From the NCBI RefSeq assembly GCF_000022205.1, contig NC_012029.1:1860001-1924000 (forward strand): DNA of 64,000 nucleotides, given 5' to 3'. Both the position numbers and the translations under genes were made by a program. A model generated the notes under the pieces. The model did not search any database, had not been told where the DNA came from, and saw nothing but the letters and a program-made list of their open reading frames with translations. This DNA comes from Halorubrum lacusprofundi ATCC 49239 (lineage in GTDB: Archaea; Halobacteriota; Halobacteria; Halobacteriales; Haloferacaceae). Shown piece after piece: positions 54,893 to 64,000 of the stretch. Positions within the stretch are counted from its first letter, which is position 1. The number at the start of each line of letters is the position of its first letter.

Positions 54893-55516
54893 ATGAGTCA
54901 TCGAATCCTTCTGCTGGGGGCGCCGGGCGCCGGAAAGGGAACGCAGAGCGCGAAGCTCGCCGACGAGTACGACGTCGAGCACGTCACCACGGGCGACGCG
55001 CTCCGCGCGAACAAGGACATGGAGACCGAGTACGGGACGCCCCGATCGTTCATGGAGGCGGGGGAGCTCGTCCCGGACCCGGTCGTCAACGAGATCGTCA
55101 AGGCCGCGCTGGCGGACGCCGACGGGTTCGTGCTCGACGGCTACCCGCGCAACCTCGACCAGGCGGAGTACCTCTCGGAGATCACGGATCTCGACGCCGT
55201 GATCTTCCTCGACGTCGACGAGGAAGTGCTCGTCGACCGACTCACCGGTCGCCGTGTCTGCGACGACTGCGGCGCGAACTTTCACGTCGACTTCCAGCCG
55301 CCCGAGGAGGCGGGCGTCTGTGACGAGTGCGGCGGCGAGCTGATCCAGCGCGACGACGACACCGAGGAGACCGCCCGCGAGCGACTCGAAGTGTTCTACG
55401 AGAACACCGAACCCGTGATCGATCACTTCCGTGACGAGGGCGACCTCGTCGAGGTCGACGGCGAGGCGACGCCCGACGAGGTCTTCGAGCGCATCCGGGA
55501 CGTTCTCGACGAGTAA
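54893..55516 (+). CDS. adk: Adenylate kinase
   Basis: This 207-residue kinase balances ATP, ADP and AMP. P-loop GAPGAGKGT at about 8-16; LID-domain zinc Cys pairs CDDC and CDEC (about 122-150); the [13 protein letters not shown] motif. TATA-like CCTTTACG lies about 27 bases before the ATG, so translation begins leaderless at 54893. It is followed by the DUF106 gene. Confidence 0.95.
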   Translation: MSHRILLLGAPGAGKGTQSAKLADEYDVEHVTTGDALRANKDMETEYGTPRSFMEAGELVPDPVVNEIVKAALADADGFVLDGYPRNLDQAEYLSEITDLDAVIFLDVDEEVLVDRLTGRRVCDDCGANFHVDFQPPEEAGVCDECGGELIQRDDDTEETARERLEVFYENTEPVIDHFRDEGDLVEVDGEATPDEVFERIRDVLDE

Positions 55517-55635
55517 CGGTCGGGCTGTCGATCGGTCTCGCGGCGACCGCCGGACTGTCGATCAGTATTGCGGCGACCGCCGCGTCGCCAGCGATCCTGC
55601 AAGGTTCTTAACCGTCGACCGACAACCGAGCGGTA

Positions 55636-56550
55636 ATGAGCAAGGTCGAACGGAGAGTCCGCTCGCTGGTCCGCGAGGACGGCGAGATGCGAGACGCCGT
55701 CGAGGTCATCCTCGACAGCGCCACTGACGGCGAGGTCCAGTGGATCGACGTCCGCGACGAGATCACGAGCGGCCAGTGGGGCCGGCTCATCGAAAAGGAG
55801 ATCCTCGTCGACGGCGACACCGGCTTCGCGCTGGCGGACCGCGACGCCATCGCGGCGGGACTAGAGGACGACGATGACGGCGATCTGACCAGCAGCGACG
55901 TCGACACCCCCGAGACGACCACGTGGTCCAAATGGGACAAGATCGCCGGCATCGCGACGCTGGGTGCCTTCGTCGGGTACGCGGTCAACCCGGTGCGCAA
56001 CGCGATTGCGGGCGCCTTCGACCTCGTGTTGGGGCCGCTCCTCAACGTCGTTCCCTTCTACGTCGTGGTCATGGTGATCGCGCTTGCGACGGGGCTGTAC
56101 TCGACGCTGCTGCGCGCGGGCCTCATGGATATGGACAAGATGAGCGCGTACCAAGACCGGATGAAGGACATCCAGGACCGCCGTAAAGATGCCAAGGAGC
56201 GCGACGATCAGGAGGCACTCGACGCCATTCAAGAGGAGCAGATGGAGGCGATGGGCGACCAGCTCGGAATGTTCAAAGAGCAGTTCCGCCCGATGGTGTG
56301 GATCATGTTCCTCACGATCCCGGCGTTCCTCTGGATGTTCTGGGTAATCGGCTACCGCGGCTCCACCGCCGCGTACCCCGACGTCGCCGCTCAGGAACTT
56401 ATCGTTCCGCTCGCCGGTACCGTCACGTGGGACACGGGAATCGTCGGCCCGATCCAGATGTGGATCGTCTGGTACTTCCTGTGTTCGATGGCGTTCACCC
56501 AGCTCGTCCAGAAGAGCCTCAACATCGAGATGTCGCCGTCGTCGTCGTAG
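55636..56550 (+). CDS. DUF106/EMC3-like membrane protein insertase
   Basis: This 304-residue protein is related to EMC3/TMCO1/YidC-type insertases. Three membrane segments lie at about 110-130, 140-160 and 225-245 with a fourth at 275-290. A long charged amphipathic region sits between (MSAYQDRMKDIQDRRKDAKERDD). The N-terminal 90 residues are an acidic helix-turn-helix-like part. In many archaea this gene stands after adk and secY; only the adk neighbour is visible here. Confidence 0.9.
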   Translation: MSKVERRVRSLVREDGEMRDAVEVILDSATDGEVQWIDVRDEITSGQWGRLIEKEILVDGDTGFALADRDAIAAGLEDDDDGDLTSSDVDTPETTTWSKWDKIAGIATLGAFVGYAVNPVRNAIAGAFDLVLGPLLNVVPFYVVVMVIALATGLYSTLLRAGLMDMDKMSAYQDRMKDIQDRRKDAKERDDQEALDAIQEEQMEAMGDQLGMFKEQFRPMVWIMFLTIPAFLWMFWVIGYRGSTAAYPDVAAQELIVPLAGTVTWDTGIVGPIQMWIVWYFLCSMAFTQLVQKSLNIEMSPSSS

Positions 56551-57104
56551 CTCGCTCGCTTCGACGTTTTTCGGCTGCGCCGTCCTATTCTTCCGTGCCA
56601 ACGGCTCTGTTAAATCCTCACCGAGAGAGATATTCTGAGTCCGGAGTAGTCAGTACAGACACAGCGGCGATCGATAGCGGGAGCGGGTGAATCAGATCGG
56701 TTGTTCGGTTGTTTATAAGTGAGAAGCGGTGTCGCTGTCGGCTGTTTATAAGCGATCGACATCCTCCGCGGCAGAGACCTCCAAAGTCCCAGTCGCCGAC
56801 GGCGAAGCCGCCGGCTGCCCCTTTAAGCCCCACCCAGCCGCACCGCAACCACAGCCCCTCACCTCCCCAGCCTCGCGGTTCGCGCTCTCCGAGCGCTCAC
56901 CGCGTCCAGCGAGAATCGAAGATTCTCTGGCAGCCGGCGCGTAGTGCCGGCGACCTCGCACGCGCTCCTTGTGGCCTGTCGGCCACTCGGAGGCGCGCGC
57001 CACCGCCCGTTTTTATAGCGACCGTCGCCGCTATTCACGTGCATTTAAATATTGTATCGCTACCGACGAACTGCAACACCTACTCCCGTAGCCGATCAAG
57101 ATTC
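56551..57104. other. Gene desert with repeats after DUF106
   Basis: No gene is supported. Two TTTATAAG-like motifs are close together at about 56710-56718 and 56746-56753. A Gly/Pro-codon-rich segment at about 56790-57000 has palindromic GC patches. At about 57013-57074 lies copy 2 of the dispersed element seen at 26192-26253. This could be a rearrangement junction or repeat-derived regulatory region. Confidence 0.55.
57013..57074. repeat. Dispersed noncoding element, copy 2
   Basis: The blocks TTTATA, GTCGC, TCACG, ATTTAAATA, GTATCGC and CCGACG occur in the same order and almost the same spacing as at 26192-26253. Copy 2 lies upstream of the MFS gene end, outside coding sequence. Confidence 0.6.
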
Positions 57105-58481
57105 TCACCGACCCCGGGCGTACGCCTCGAACTCCTCGCCGAAGACGAGGAAGTAGCCGGTCCCGGCGACGCCGATCACGGCGGCGACGGTGAAGGCGAC
57201 CTCCGGACTGACGAAGTCCCAGAGGTAGCCGCCGATCGCGGCGCTCGGGATGACGATCGTGTTTCGCAGCAGGTAGTAGGTCCCGGTGACCCGGCCGCCG
57301 GCGCCCTGTTCGGCGGGACCGACGATGAGCGCCTTATGCGAAGGGAGGCCGGCGAACCGGAGCCCGGAGAACGCGAAGACGAGGACCAGCGCCCACTGGA
57401 TCGAGACGAACGGCGAGAGGAGGTCGGGACCGAAGACGAGGACGAGAGGGAACACGCCGTACACGAAAAAGCCGAGCGCGACGATCGGCTTGAGCCCGAC
57501 CCGCTCGGCCAGCTTCGCCGCGGGGACCATCGTGATCAGCGCGACGACCATCTCGACGCCCAGCAGGTAGCCGAAAAAGGCCTGCGGCGAGAGGTCCACG
57601 GCGTAGGAAATCCCGCCGACCGCGACCGTCCTCTCTAGTCCCACCGAGAAGATCCGCGTGACGACGAGCACGAAGAAGACGTACACCATCCCGTTCGCGA
57701 AGCGGACGAGAGTGTCGCCGATCAGCAGCGGCCGGAGCGGGTCGGGCATCTCGCGGAGGTCCGTCCGGATCCGGGAGACGCCCTCGAACCGCCCGCCACC
57801 GACGGCGTCCCCGCTCGCGTCGTACAGGACGTGTTGCACGAGCGTCCCGACGACGCCGAAGACGACCGCCACCGCGAGCACGTACCGAAAGCTCACGGTG
57901 AACGCCGGATGGAGGTCGATGAGAATCGCCGCGAGGACGGGACCGATCAGGAGCGCGGTGCGTCGGAACGTCTCCGTGCTCGCGAACCCGGCCGCCAGCC
58001 GGGACGGGTCCGTCGCCTGCTTGACCACGGCGAAGGTCGCGCCGAGGCCGAACGACTTCCACGCCTGCGCGAGCACGAGCCCGACGAAGATCCAGATCCA
58101 CGGTTCGATCGTCACGCCCGCGACCGTGACCGCCCCGACGTTCGGGGCGATCAGCCAGACGACGAAGCCGACGGTCGAAACGAGTCCGAAGGCCGTCAGC
58201 GCGTACCGCGACCCGATGCGGTCGGATATCGCGCCGCCCGGATACGGGTACACCGCGGAGATGACGTTGCCGAAGGTCCCGAACAACCCGACGACGAACC
58301 CGGACGCCCCGAGCGCCACCATGTACTCCGGGAGGAACCGGCTCGTCATCTGGAACCCGAGGCTGAACGCGAACATCGACAGCGAGACCACCAGCACGTC
58401 ACGCTCTAAGGCGAAGAACTGACGGAACGTCTCTAGCGGGCCCGTTTCCTCCGGGTCGGCGATCGCTTGGTCCTTGCTCAT
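57105..58481 (-). CDS. Major facilitator superfamily transporter
   Basis: This 458-residue protein has twelve membrane segments and the MFS loop signature GGAISDRIGSR (residues about 82-92) between helices 2 and 3. A cytoplasmic loop near residue 220 is enlarged. It probably exports or imports small solutes; the substrate is not indicated. ATG 58481 (MSKDQAIADPEE) is a good start. It is divergent from the adjacent hydrolase gene. Confidence 0.92.
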   Translation of the reverse strand: MSKDQAIADPEETGPLETFRQFFALERDVLVVSLSMFAFSLGFQMTSRFLPEYMVALGASGFVVGLFGTFGNVISAVYPYPGGAISDRIGSRYALTAFGLVSTVGFVVWLIAPNVGAVTVAGVTIEPWIWIFVGLVLAQAWKSFGLGATFAVVKQATDPSRLAAGFASTETFRRTALLIGPVLAAILIDLHPAFTVSFRYVLAVAVVFGVVGTLVQHVLYDASGDAVGGGRFEGVSRIRTDLREMPDPLRPLLIGDTLVRFANGMVYVFFVLVVTRIFSVGLERTVAVGGISYAVDLSPQAFFGYLLGVEMVVALITMVPAAKLAERVGLKPIVALGFFVYGVFPLVLVFGPDLLSPFVSIQWALVLVFAFSGLRFAGLPSHKALIVGPAEQGAGGRVTGTYYLLRNTIVIPSAAIGGYLWDFVSPEVAFTVAAVIGVAGTGYFLVFGEEFEAYARGR

Positions 58482-58594
58482 CGTGAGGGGATCGACGCCG
58501 CGACCTTCGTGTCCGTGTGTTCCTCACGCCGGCAAATAAGTTCTCACCCGATCGCCGCCCCAAGGTTTACTCTCGGCTCGTCACAGGTACGAGC

Positions 58595-59530
58595 ATGCAC
58601 GCCGACGAGATCGATCCGCAGGCGAAGGCGGCGATCGAGCGCCAAGAGCGGTTCCCGCTGCCGCACAGCCCGTGGGGGCTGAAGCTCGCGCGGCTGCTCA
58701 CGGGGCCGGCGATGTGGATTCAGAACCGCAACCCGCCCGCAGTCGGGAAGACCGTGGACGGGGCGGTCCCCGGGCCAGCGGGAGACCTCGATGTCCGGCT
58801 GTATCTACCGGACGACGACGGCCCGTTTCCCACGGTCGTGTTTTTCCACGGCGGCGGGTTCGTGCTGGGGAGCATCGAGACCCACGACTGGCTCTGCCGC
58901 CATCTCACGCGGGACAGCGGCTGTGCCGTCCTCTCGGTCGACTACCGGCTCGCGCCCGAACATCCCTTCCCCGCGGCAGTCGCGGACGCATACGCGGCGG
59001 TGGAGTGGGCGGCCGCCAACCCGGACACGATCGACGGGACCGGGAGAGTCGCGGTCGCCGGCGACTCAGCGGGCGGCGCGCTCGCCGCCGTCGCCGCGCT
59101 CATGGCTGCCGAGCGCGACGGCCCCGAGATCGCGTATCAGGCGCTGTTGTACCCCGGCGTCGGCGTCGAGGCCGATCAGCCATCTATCGAGGAGCACGCC
59201 GGTATCGTCCTCGACGAGGCGGACTTGGAGTGGTTCACGGAGTGTTACTACGACCACGAGATCCACGAGCGTAACCCGTACGCCGACCCGACGAACGCGG
59301 GCGACGTGTCCGGCGTCGCTCCCGCCACGGTCGTCACCGCCGGGTTCGACCCGCTGCGCGACGGCGGGAGAGCGTACGCCGAACAGCTGGTTCGAGACGG
59401 GGTGGCCACGCGCTACGAGAACTACGCGGACCAGGTGCACGGGTTCATGACGCTCCGCGACGTGGATCGGGCGACGGAGGCCATCGCTGACGTGGCCGAC
59501 GATCTCGCCGACGCGCTCCGGGCGGATTGA
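58595..59530 (+). CDS. Alpha/beta hydrolase, hormone-sensitive-lipase type
   Basis: This 311-residue esterase has the HSL oxyanion motif HGGGF (about 84-88), nucleophile GDSAGGAL (about 155-162), acid residue in FDPLRDGG and catalytic His in DQVHGF. It hydrolyses short-chain esters, real substrate unknown. ATG 58595 (MHADEIDPQ) is preferred to an upstream ATG. It is divergent from the MFS gene, so the two may serve one compound. Confidence 0.92.
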   Translation: MHADEIDPQAKAAIERQERFPLPHSPWGLKLARLLTGPAMWIQNRNPPAVGKTVDGAVPGPAGDLDVRLYLPDDDGPFPTVVFFHGGGFVLGSIETHDWLCRHLTRDSGCAVLSVDYRLAPEHPFPAAVADAYAAVEWAAANPDTIDGTGRVAVAGDSAGGALAAVAALMAAERDGPEIAYQALLYPGVGVEADQPSIEEHAGIVLDEADLEWFTECYYDHEIHERNPYADPTNAGDVSGVAPATVVTAGFDPLRDGGRAYAEQLVRDGVATRYENYADQVHGFMTLRDVDRATEAIADVADDLADALRAD

Positions 59531-59586
59531 TGGGACAGTAACGGAGACGGCCGACCGTCTCCGGGGCGAGTGTACTTCGATTCTAT

Positions 59587-60237
59587 TTATAAACCGCCGG
59601 CCGCGACGAACTCGCGGATCACCGCTGCCTCGGCCTTCCGCACCAGTTCGCCGGCCGTGCTCGTCGAGCAGTCGAGGGCCGCGGCGACGTCTTCGACGGC
59701 CCCGTCGCGGGGTATCTCGTAATACCCCGCCGCGACTGCCGCCTCCAACGCGTCTCGCTGCCGATCGGTGAGCCGCGACGGCGACGCCGTCCGCTCGAAC
59801 TCGTGGACCTGCTCGATGGCAACGTCGCCGAGGTCGGTGAGCGCCTCGTGGAACGCGCCGAGCGCCGCCGCTTCTCCGACCGCCTCGAACCGCACGTCGC
59901 CCGTGTCCAGAAAGACGACCGGCGGGAGAAAGACCACGTGTGCGGCCGCGATCGCGTCAAGCACCGCCGGCGCGAACTCGTAGCCGTCCTGTCGGAGGAA
60001 CGCGTACGTCCCGTCCCCGTCTTCGACGAGTTCCTTCTCCACGAGCGAGTCGACGACCCGAACGACCGACGCCGTCGCGTCTGCGTCCGCGTCACACCAG
60101 AACAGCGTCGTCGCGTCCGCAGTGGGACTCCACGTCAACAGCTCGGCACGGGTCACCGGCCCGGGCTCGATGACCCGACGGTGAAGCGGATGCACGAGCC
60201 GCTCCGGGTACGCCGCCGCGAACTGGACGCGTTTCAT
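59587..60237 (-). CDS. Bat-type helix-turn-helix regulator
   Basis: This 216-residue protein has the haloarchaeal bacterio-opsin-activator-like HTH at the C-terminus: SRLTDRQRDALEAAVAAGYYEIPRDG...VAAALDCSTSTAGELVRKAE. The N-terminal 150 residues form a small sensor-like domain without recognised ligand site. It follows the alpha/beta hydrolase gene in the same direction after a 31-base gap and may regulate it. Confidence 0.88.
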   Translation of the reverse strand: MKRVQFAAAYPERLVHPLHRRVIEPGPVTRAELLTWSPTADATTLFWCDADADATASVVRVVDSLVEKELVEDGDGTYAFLRQDGYEFAPAVLDAIAAAHVVFLPPVVFLDTGDVRFEAVGEAAALGAFHEALTDLGDVAIEQVHEFERTASPSRLTDRQRDALEAAVAAGYYEIPRDGAVEDVAAALDCSTSTAGELVRKAEAAVIREFVAAGGL

Positions 60238-60268
60238 TCTCTCGCCGCGGATTTCGGGCGTCGACGAT

Positions 60269-61201
60269 TTAAATGCCGGTTTCGGTCGCCGTCTTCCGTC
60301 GCGCAGGTGACGAGGAGTCGTTCAGAATCTCGGGGACGGAGCGAAGCAGCGTCTGGAGATGGTCTGCACCGTCGAGCACCGCTAGCCGGGCGGTCGGTAG
60401 CTCCGCCTCGAACCGTCGAACGGCAGCGATCGGGACGTTCGCGTCGTCGCCGCCGTGCCAGAACCGAACCGCCGCGTCGATCGCTTCGAAGTCGACGTTC
60501 CAATCGGCCGCGATCTGTCGGAACTCGGTGACTGCGCCGCTGCGGTTGCGGGCAAGCGCTTCGAGGAAGTCCGCCCGGACGATCTCCGCCGCGTGGTCGG
60601 ACACGGCGTCGGTCGGATCGCCGGTAGTGTACTGGGCGACGACGAACGAGGGGTCGCGGCGCTGTGCCACCCACCGCTGGGCGCGGAACAGCGCGGCGAG
60701 CACCGAGGGCGCCGTCGATCCGATCCAGTTCAACACTCGCTGTGTCGTGGGACGCTCGCGAGCGTACTCCGGCGGGGTCGCGCCGGCGACCACGTCCAGT
60801 CGATCGATCCGACTCGGCAGCGCCGCCGCGGCCGCGAACGCGTACGGGGCGCCGCCCGAGAACGCGACGAGACGCGCAGTGTCGATCCCGGCGTGGTCGA
60901 GTACGGTGCGGACGACTCGCCCGCCGTCCCGTATCGATCGGTCGGACCAGGGGTCGGATCGACCGTATCCGGGACGGTCCGGTGCGAGTATACGGACATC
61001 AGTGTCCCGCGCCGTCGACTCGAACAGCTCCGCGAGCCGGCGCGAACCCGGCGTCCCGTGGAGAAACACCATCGGAGAGCCGTTTTCCGCCCCGTACTCC
61101 GCGTACGCGAGCCGTCGGTCGCCCGTTTCCTCGACCGTCGCGAACTGTACGTCGTCTCTCGTCGACGGTCGGTCCGGCGCGGGAGCGGTCTGTGTCATCA
61201 T
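60269..61201 (-). CDS. Alpha/beta hydrolase
   Basis: This 310-residue protein has oxyanion motif HGTPGS, nucleophile in AFSGGAPYA (Ser in a AxSxG setting), acidic FWHGGDDANVP and His in GADHLQ. Family members include haloalkane dehalogenases, esterases and epoxide hydrolases; substrate unknown. ATG 61201 chosen (MMTQTAPAPDRPST); ATG 61249 is a possible longer start. The TATA-like region at about 61257-61269 lies upstream. Confidence 0.85.
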   Translation of the reverse strand: MMTQTAPAPDRPSTRDDVQFATVEETGDRRLAYAEYGAENGSPMVFLHGTPGSRRLAELFESTARDTDVRILAPDRPGYGRSDPWSDRSIRDGGRVVRTVLDHAGIDTARLVAFSGGAPYAFAAAAALPSRIDRLDVVAGATPPEYARERPTTQRVLNWIGSTAPSVLAALFRAQRWVAQRRDPSFVVAQYTTGDPTDAVSDHAAEIVRADFLEALARNRSGAVTEFRQIAADWNVDFEAIDAAVRFWHGGDDANVPIAAVRRFEAELPTARLAVLDGADHLQTLLRSVPEILNDSSSPARRKTATETGI

Positions 61202-61338
61202 TGTGTCGAAAGACGGGGCCTCGCCGTGAGGAACTGGTGCCGGATCCATCCGGCAGTTTTTGAATAAACGAATCGATCGGTGCCACGACATCTCGCAGAA
61301 CCCCAACGCTTTCGTTCAGACTCGCTGTCAGGTACGGC

Positions 61339-62196
61339 ATGCGACGCCGTCGATTCCTCGCGAGCGGAACCGCCTTCCTCTCCGTCGCCCTCGCCGGCTG
61401 CGGCCACCCCTCCGTCATCCTCGATCTGAACGAGGCGACCGCAGACGACATCGCCGACGAGGTGTCGATGACGGCCGATCCCGGCTCGGAAGAGTACGAG
61501 CTCGTCACGTCGGCGCTCGAAAACGGGTCGGCCACCCGTCGCGGACGGTACGAGCTGTTCGAACCCACCGACACCGTTCGGGTCGACGAGGCCGTCTACG
61601 AGGTCACGGAGACGCGGATCGCGAGCAGCGAGGTGACGGTGTACGAGGTGCTCATCGATTTCGATCCGGCGGACACGACACCGGAACTGGGCGAAATCGC
61701 GTTCGACGATCTCCCGGAGGTGGACCGCGAGCGCCTCGAACCGATCGTCTCCGAGACGGACCCGCCCCAGCAGGACGGCTACGACCTCGGCGTTGGCTAC
61801 GGAAGTGCCGCGGAGGTCGGCAACGAATCGGTGTTCGTGCCGGAGCGGCGGTACGACGTGCTCGTTCACGACGGAGATCGGTACCGGGTCGCAGTCGATT
61901 CGCACACCGCGTCGGAGGCCGAGTACCGGTACGAGGCGACCGAGGTGGCGCCCGACGTGGAAACGTTCGCCGACCACGTCCGAGAGCGGTACCTGTTCGT
62001 GCTCGCTGGGCTCTCGGACGCCGAGCGCGAGGTCGTCGAGGAGTCGATCGACGGCGCGTACTTCGAGGACGACGACGCCTTCCGATCGGTGATCGATCGG
62101 ATCCGAGCGCACGACGGGATCCGGGTGGACGACTTCTACGGGACGTGGCTGCTGGAGTACGAGGGCGCGGAGTACCTCGCCTACGTCGAGTGGTAG
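61339..62196 (+). CDS. Twin-arginine lipoprotein of unknown function
   Basis: This 285-residue protein has the signal RRRRFLASGTAFLSVALAGC with a twin-arginine motif and lipobox Cys at about 21. The mature part is acidic and mixed alpha/beta, with repeats of two similar halves: YDLGVGYGSAAEV...RYRVAVDSHTASEAEYRYEATEV and DAERE...ESIDGAYF, here given as landmarks. No known domain is recognised. Divergent from the hydrolase gene. Confidence 0.78.
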   Translation: MRRRRFLASGTAFLSVALAGCGHPSVILDLNEATADDIADEVSMTADPGSEEYELVTSALENGSATRRGRYELFEPTDTVRVDEAVYEVTETRIASSEVTVYEVLIDFDPADTTPELGEIAFDDLPEVDRERLEPIVSETDPPQQDGYDLGVGYGSAAEVGNESVFVPERRYDVLVHDGDRYRVAVDSHTASEAEYRYEATEVAPDVETFADHVRERYLFVLAGLSDAEREVVEESIDGAYFEDDDAFRSVIDRIRAHDGIRVDDFYGTWLLEYEGAEYLAYVEW

Positions 62197-62258
62197 CTCG
62201 TCGTGAACGACGCTCGGAACGCACCGACTTTACCCGGTGGCGGATCAATCGGAGGCCG

Positions 62259-63518
62259 ATGAACGAGACGACGCGCGAGGCGGTTCGAACGCAAGCGCGA
62301 TCGCACCGGGCACGGCTGCTTTCGGTCCTGCGCGTGCAGTACCCCGACGCGCTCGCCGACCGCGGGTATCGCCTCATTCACCCGACGACCGGAGATCCCT
62401 ACGCCGGAGACCGGCGGCACCTCATCGCGACCTGCCGATCGGTCGCCAACTTCGCGGTCGGCGCGCTCGCCGACGGCCCCGACTGGTGTCTCGACGCCGC
62501 CGAGCACGGCCTGCAATTCCTCCGGGAGGCGCACCGCGCCGACGACGGGGGGTATCACCTCGTCGTCGACGCGGAGGGCGAGCCGGTGGATCGGACGCGG
62601 TCGGCGTACGGCCACGCGTTCGTTCTACTGGCGTACGCCCGCGCGGTCGACGCCGGGATCGAGGGCGCCGAGCGCGACCTCGACGCGACCCGAGAGCTGA
62701 TCGACGACCGGTTCCGCGACGACCGGGGACTCCTCCGGAGCGACTGCGACGCCGACTGGACCGAGCGAGAGCCGTACCGCGGCCAGAACGCGAACATGCA
62801 CGCCTGCGAGGCGTTCCTCGCCGCCTACGAGGCGACGGACGAGGCGAGATACCTCGACCGCGCGCGTCACATCGCCGAGGCGATCACGGTCGACCTCGCC
62901 GCCGAGACCGACGGTCTGCTGTGGGAGCACTACACCGCCGACTGGGAGCACGACTTCGCGTACAACGTGGACGAGCCGCGCCACCAGTTCCGGCCGCCGG
63001 GGTACCAGCCGGGCCACCACGCGGAGTGGGCGAAGCTCCTCGCGCTGCTCGACCGGTACGAGGGCGAGGAGGGTGAGGATGGAGAGAGTGAGGATCCAGC
63101 CGCGACCATCGACTGGTACACCCGCGCCCGCGAACTGTTCGACGCCGCAGTCGACCGCGGCTGGTCGGAGAACGGATTCGTGTACACCCACGCGGCCGAC
63201 GGGTCGCCGATCGTCGCCGATCGATACGGGTGGGCGCTCGCGGAGGCGATCGGCGCGTCCGCGGCACTGGCCGAGCGTGCGGCGGCTCGCGGCGACGCCG
63301 ACGAGGCCGATCGGCTCCGGAACTGGCATCGGCGGTTCCTCGTTCGGACCGACCTGTTCCGCGGCCCGGCGGGCGTCTGGTACGAGAAGCGCCTGCCCGC
63401 GGACGCCGACGGCGACCTCGTCGCACAGGACCCGCCCGGCGTCGAACCCGACTACCACCCGGCCGGCGCGTTCTTCGAGGGGTGGCGCTCCGCGCGGGGA
63501 GAGCTGTCTGACGGGTGA
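62259..63518 (+). CDS. AGE-family sugar epimerase/isomerase
   Basis: This 419-residue (alpha/alpha)6-barrel protein resembles N-acylglucosamine 2-epimerase/mannose isomerase. Conserved-looking His and Glu clusters are visible: RSAYGHAFVLLAYARAV, GQNANMHACEAFLAAYE and PGHHAEWAKLL. Aldose-ketose isomerisation or 2-epimerisation is expected, substrate unknown. ATG 62259 follows GGAGG (62251-62254). An acidic inserted loop (about 270-285) is haloadaptation. Confidence 0.88.
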   Translation: MNETTREAVRTQARSHRARLLSVLRVQYPDALADRGYRLIHPTTGDPYAGDRRHLIATCRSVANFAVGALADGPDWCLDAAEHGLQFLREAHRADDGGYHLVVDAEGEPVDRTRSAYGHAFVLLAYARAVDAGIEGAERDLDATRELIDDRFRDDRGLLRSDCDADWTEREPYRGQNANMHACEAFLAAYEATDEARYLDRARHIAEAITVDLAAETDGLLWEHYTADWEHDFAYNVDEPRHQFRPPGYQPGHHAEWAKLLALLDRYEGEEGEDGESEDPAATIDWYTRARELFDAAVDRGWSENGFVYTHAADGSPIVADRYGWALAEAIGASAALAERAAARGDADEADRLRNWHRRFLVRTDLFRGPAGVWYEKRLPADADGDLVAQDPPGVEPDYHPAGAFFEGWRSARGELSDG

Positions 63519-63551
63519 GGCGGCGCTTCCCCGCTGTGAGCTAGCGAACGT

Positions 63552-64000
63552 TCACGGCCAGTCGGGGTCGATCCCGACGAGGTCGGCGCTGACGCTCCAG
63601 AGCCGCTCGCGCGTCTCGGAGTCGACCGTGTCGTCCGCGGGCGTCATTTCTTCCTCGCCGACGTAGCGACCGGTTCGCTCGGCGTACTCCGGTGACGCGA
63701 CGAGTCGTACGAGGCGGTCGGCCGCGGCTCGGCGCGTCGTCCCGACGCCGGGCAGGAGCCCCGCGATGCGGACCGCGAGCCGGGTTCGGAGCGCGGCGTC
63801 GCGGAACAGGTTCGTCGAGGGGACGAACCCCGGATGGAGGCAGTTCGCCGTGACTCCCGCTGCCTCCGGGATCCGATCGGCGAGTTCGAGCGTGAACGCG
63901 ACGTTCGCGAGCTTCGATCGGGCGTACGCCTCCAAGGGGTCGTAGCCGTCGGCGAACTGGAGGTCGTCGAAGTCGAGCGTCGCACGCCGATGGAGGTCGG
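63552..64000 (-). CDS. Short-chain dehydrogenase, N-terminal part missing
   Basis: The frame stays open to the window end, so the gene starts beyond 64000. The visible C-terminal part has the catalytic segment YARSKLANV (Tyr-x3-Lys), LHPGFVPSTNLF and an end GIDPDWP. It resembles the retinol-dehydrogenase/NAD-dependent epimerase branch of SDRs. The TTG-initiated frame from 63935 is only part of the protein. Confidence 0.85.
   Translation of the reverse strand, partial: DLHRRATLDFDDLQFADGYDPLEAYARSKLANVAFTLELADRIPEAAGVTANCLHPGFVPSTNLFRDAALRTRLAVRIAGLLPGVGTTRRAAADRLVRLVASPEYAERTGRYVGEEEMTPADDTVDSETRERLWSVSADLVGIDPDWP

Noticed and set aside
56709-57638. 309-codon plus-strand frame across the gene desert
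   Set aside because: Half of it is antisense to the MFS gene and the rest is low-complexity repeat sequence.

Overview
The window is a 64 kb piece of a haloarchaeal chromosome. Most of it is GC-rich and encodes proteins loaded with Asp and Glu. Many genes start at the first base of a leaderless transcript, with a TATA-like box about 25-28 nt upstream. Typical haloarchaeal genes are present: CetZ1, bacterioruberin enzymes, haloarchaeal DUF families, twin-arginine lipoproteins and a HemAT-like oxygen sensor. Halorubrum or a close relative is the best guess; this is inference from gene content and composition, not a database match.

Layout. 1-1662: end of a membrane protein gene, then an overlapping UPF0201/UPF0200 pair. 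1772-3366: tRNA-Arg(UCU) followed by copies of its 3' end and an AT-rich island with an orphan membrane protein. 3367-11707: moaA, a beta-lactamase-fold hydrolase, a HemAT-like transducer, a universal stress protein, trpS, a DUF5518 membrane protein and a HerA-like ATPase. 11779-14583: an acetamidase-type amidase, then a secreted beta-lactamase-fold/lamin-tail lipoprotein overlapping a DUF3006 gene. 14584-20261: a lower-GC island with a copper module (CopB-type ATPase, SHOCT membrane protein, histidine-rich cupredoxin, helix-turn-helix regulator, two paralogous small membrane proteins) and three gene-poor stretches. 20262-25563: chorismate mutase and archaeal shikimate kinase, a three-gene lipoprotein/membrane operon, small conserved proteins, a ferredoxin and tRNA-Leu(UAA). 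25687-32926: DUF6653 protein, an ATP-grasp ligase, DUF5813-like protein, tmk, a CNNM/CBS protein, a double Usp protein and an NDUFA9-like reductase. 33120-37975: cetZ1, cofC, cofG, an MscS channel and an SDR. 38149-41422: crtD-lyeJ-cruF, the bacterioruberin branch, with overlapping stop/start codons. 41472-43485: a tiny upstream ORF coupled to dacZ (c-di-AMP synthase), then a Na+/Ca2+ exchanger. 43522-50364: quinol NO reductase, a divergent MoaD-like protein, a multicopper oxidase and an amino-acid permease fused to Usp domains. 50483-56550: a phosphoesterase, a collapsed aldehyde ferredoxin oxidoreductase remnant, a histidine kinase, DUF5806, Usp, GNAT, adk and a DUF106/EMC3-like insertase. 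56551-64000: a repeat-bearing gene desert, then an MFS transporter, hydrolases, a Bat-type regulator, an AGE epimerase and a partial SDR.

How the genes work together. The copper genes flank a perfect inverted repeat that is a likely operator. The nor region has near-identical palindromes in front of two divergent genes, suggesting shared control by oxygen or nitrogen oxides. cofC and cofG supply F420 synthesis beside the tubulin-like cetZ1. The carotenoid genes form one pathway operon. No CRISPR array, complete insertion sequence or rRNA was seen. The best leads for something new are the copper operator/regulator/DUF7521-like module, the dacZ upstream ORF, the nor palindromes, the dispersed noncoding element at about 26.2 kb and 57.0 kb, the tRNA-Arg island, and the lipoprotein operon at 21.6-24.0 kb.
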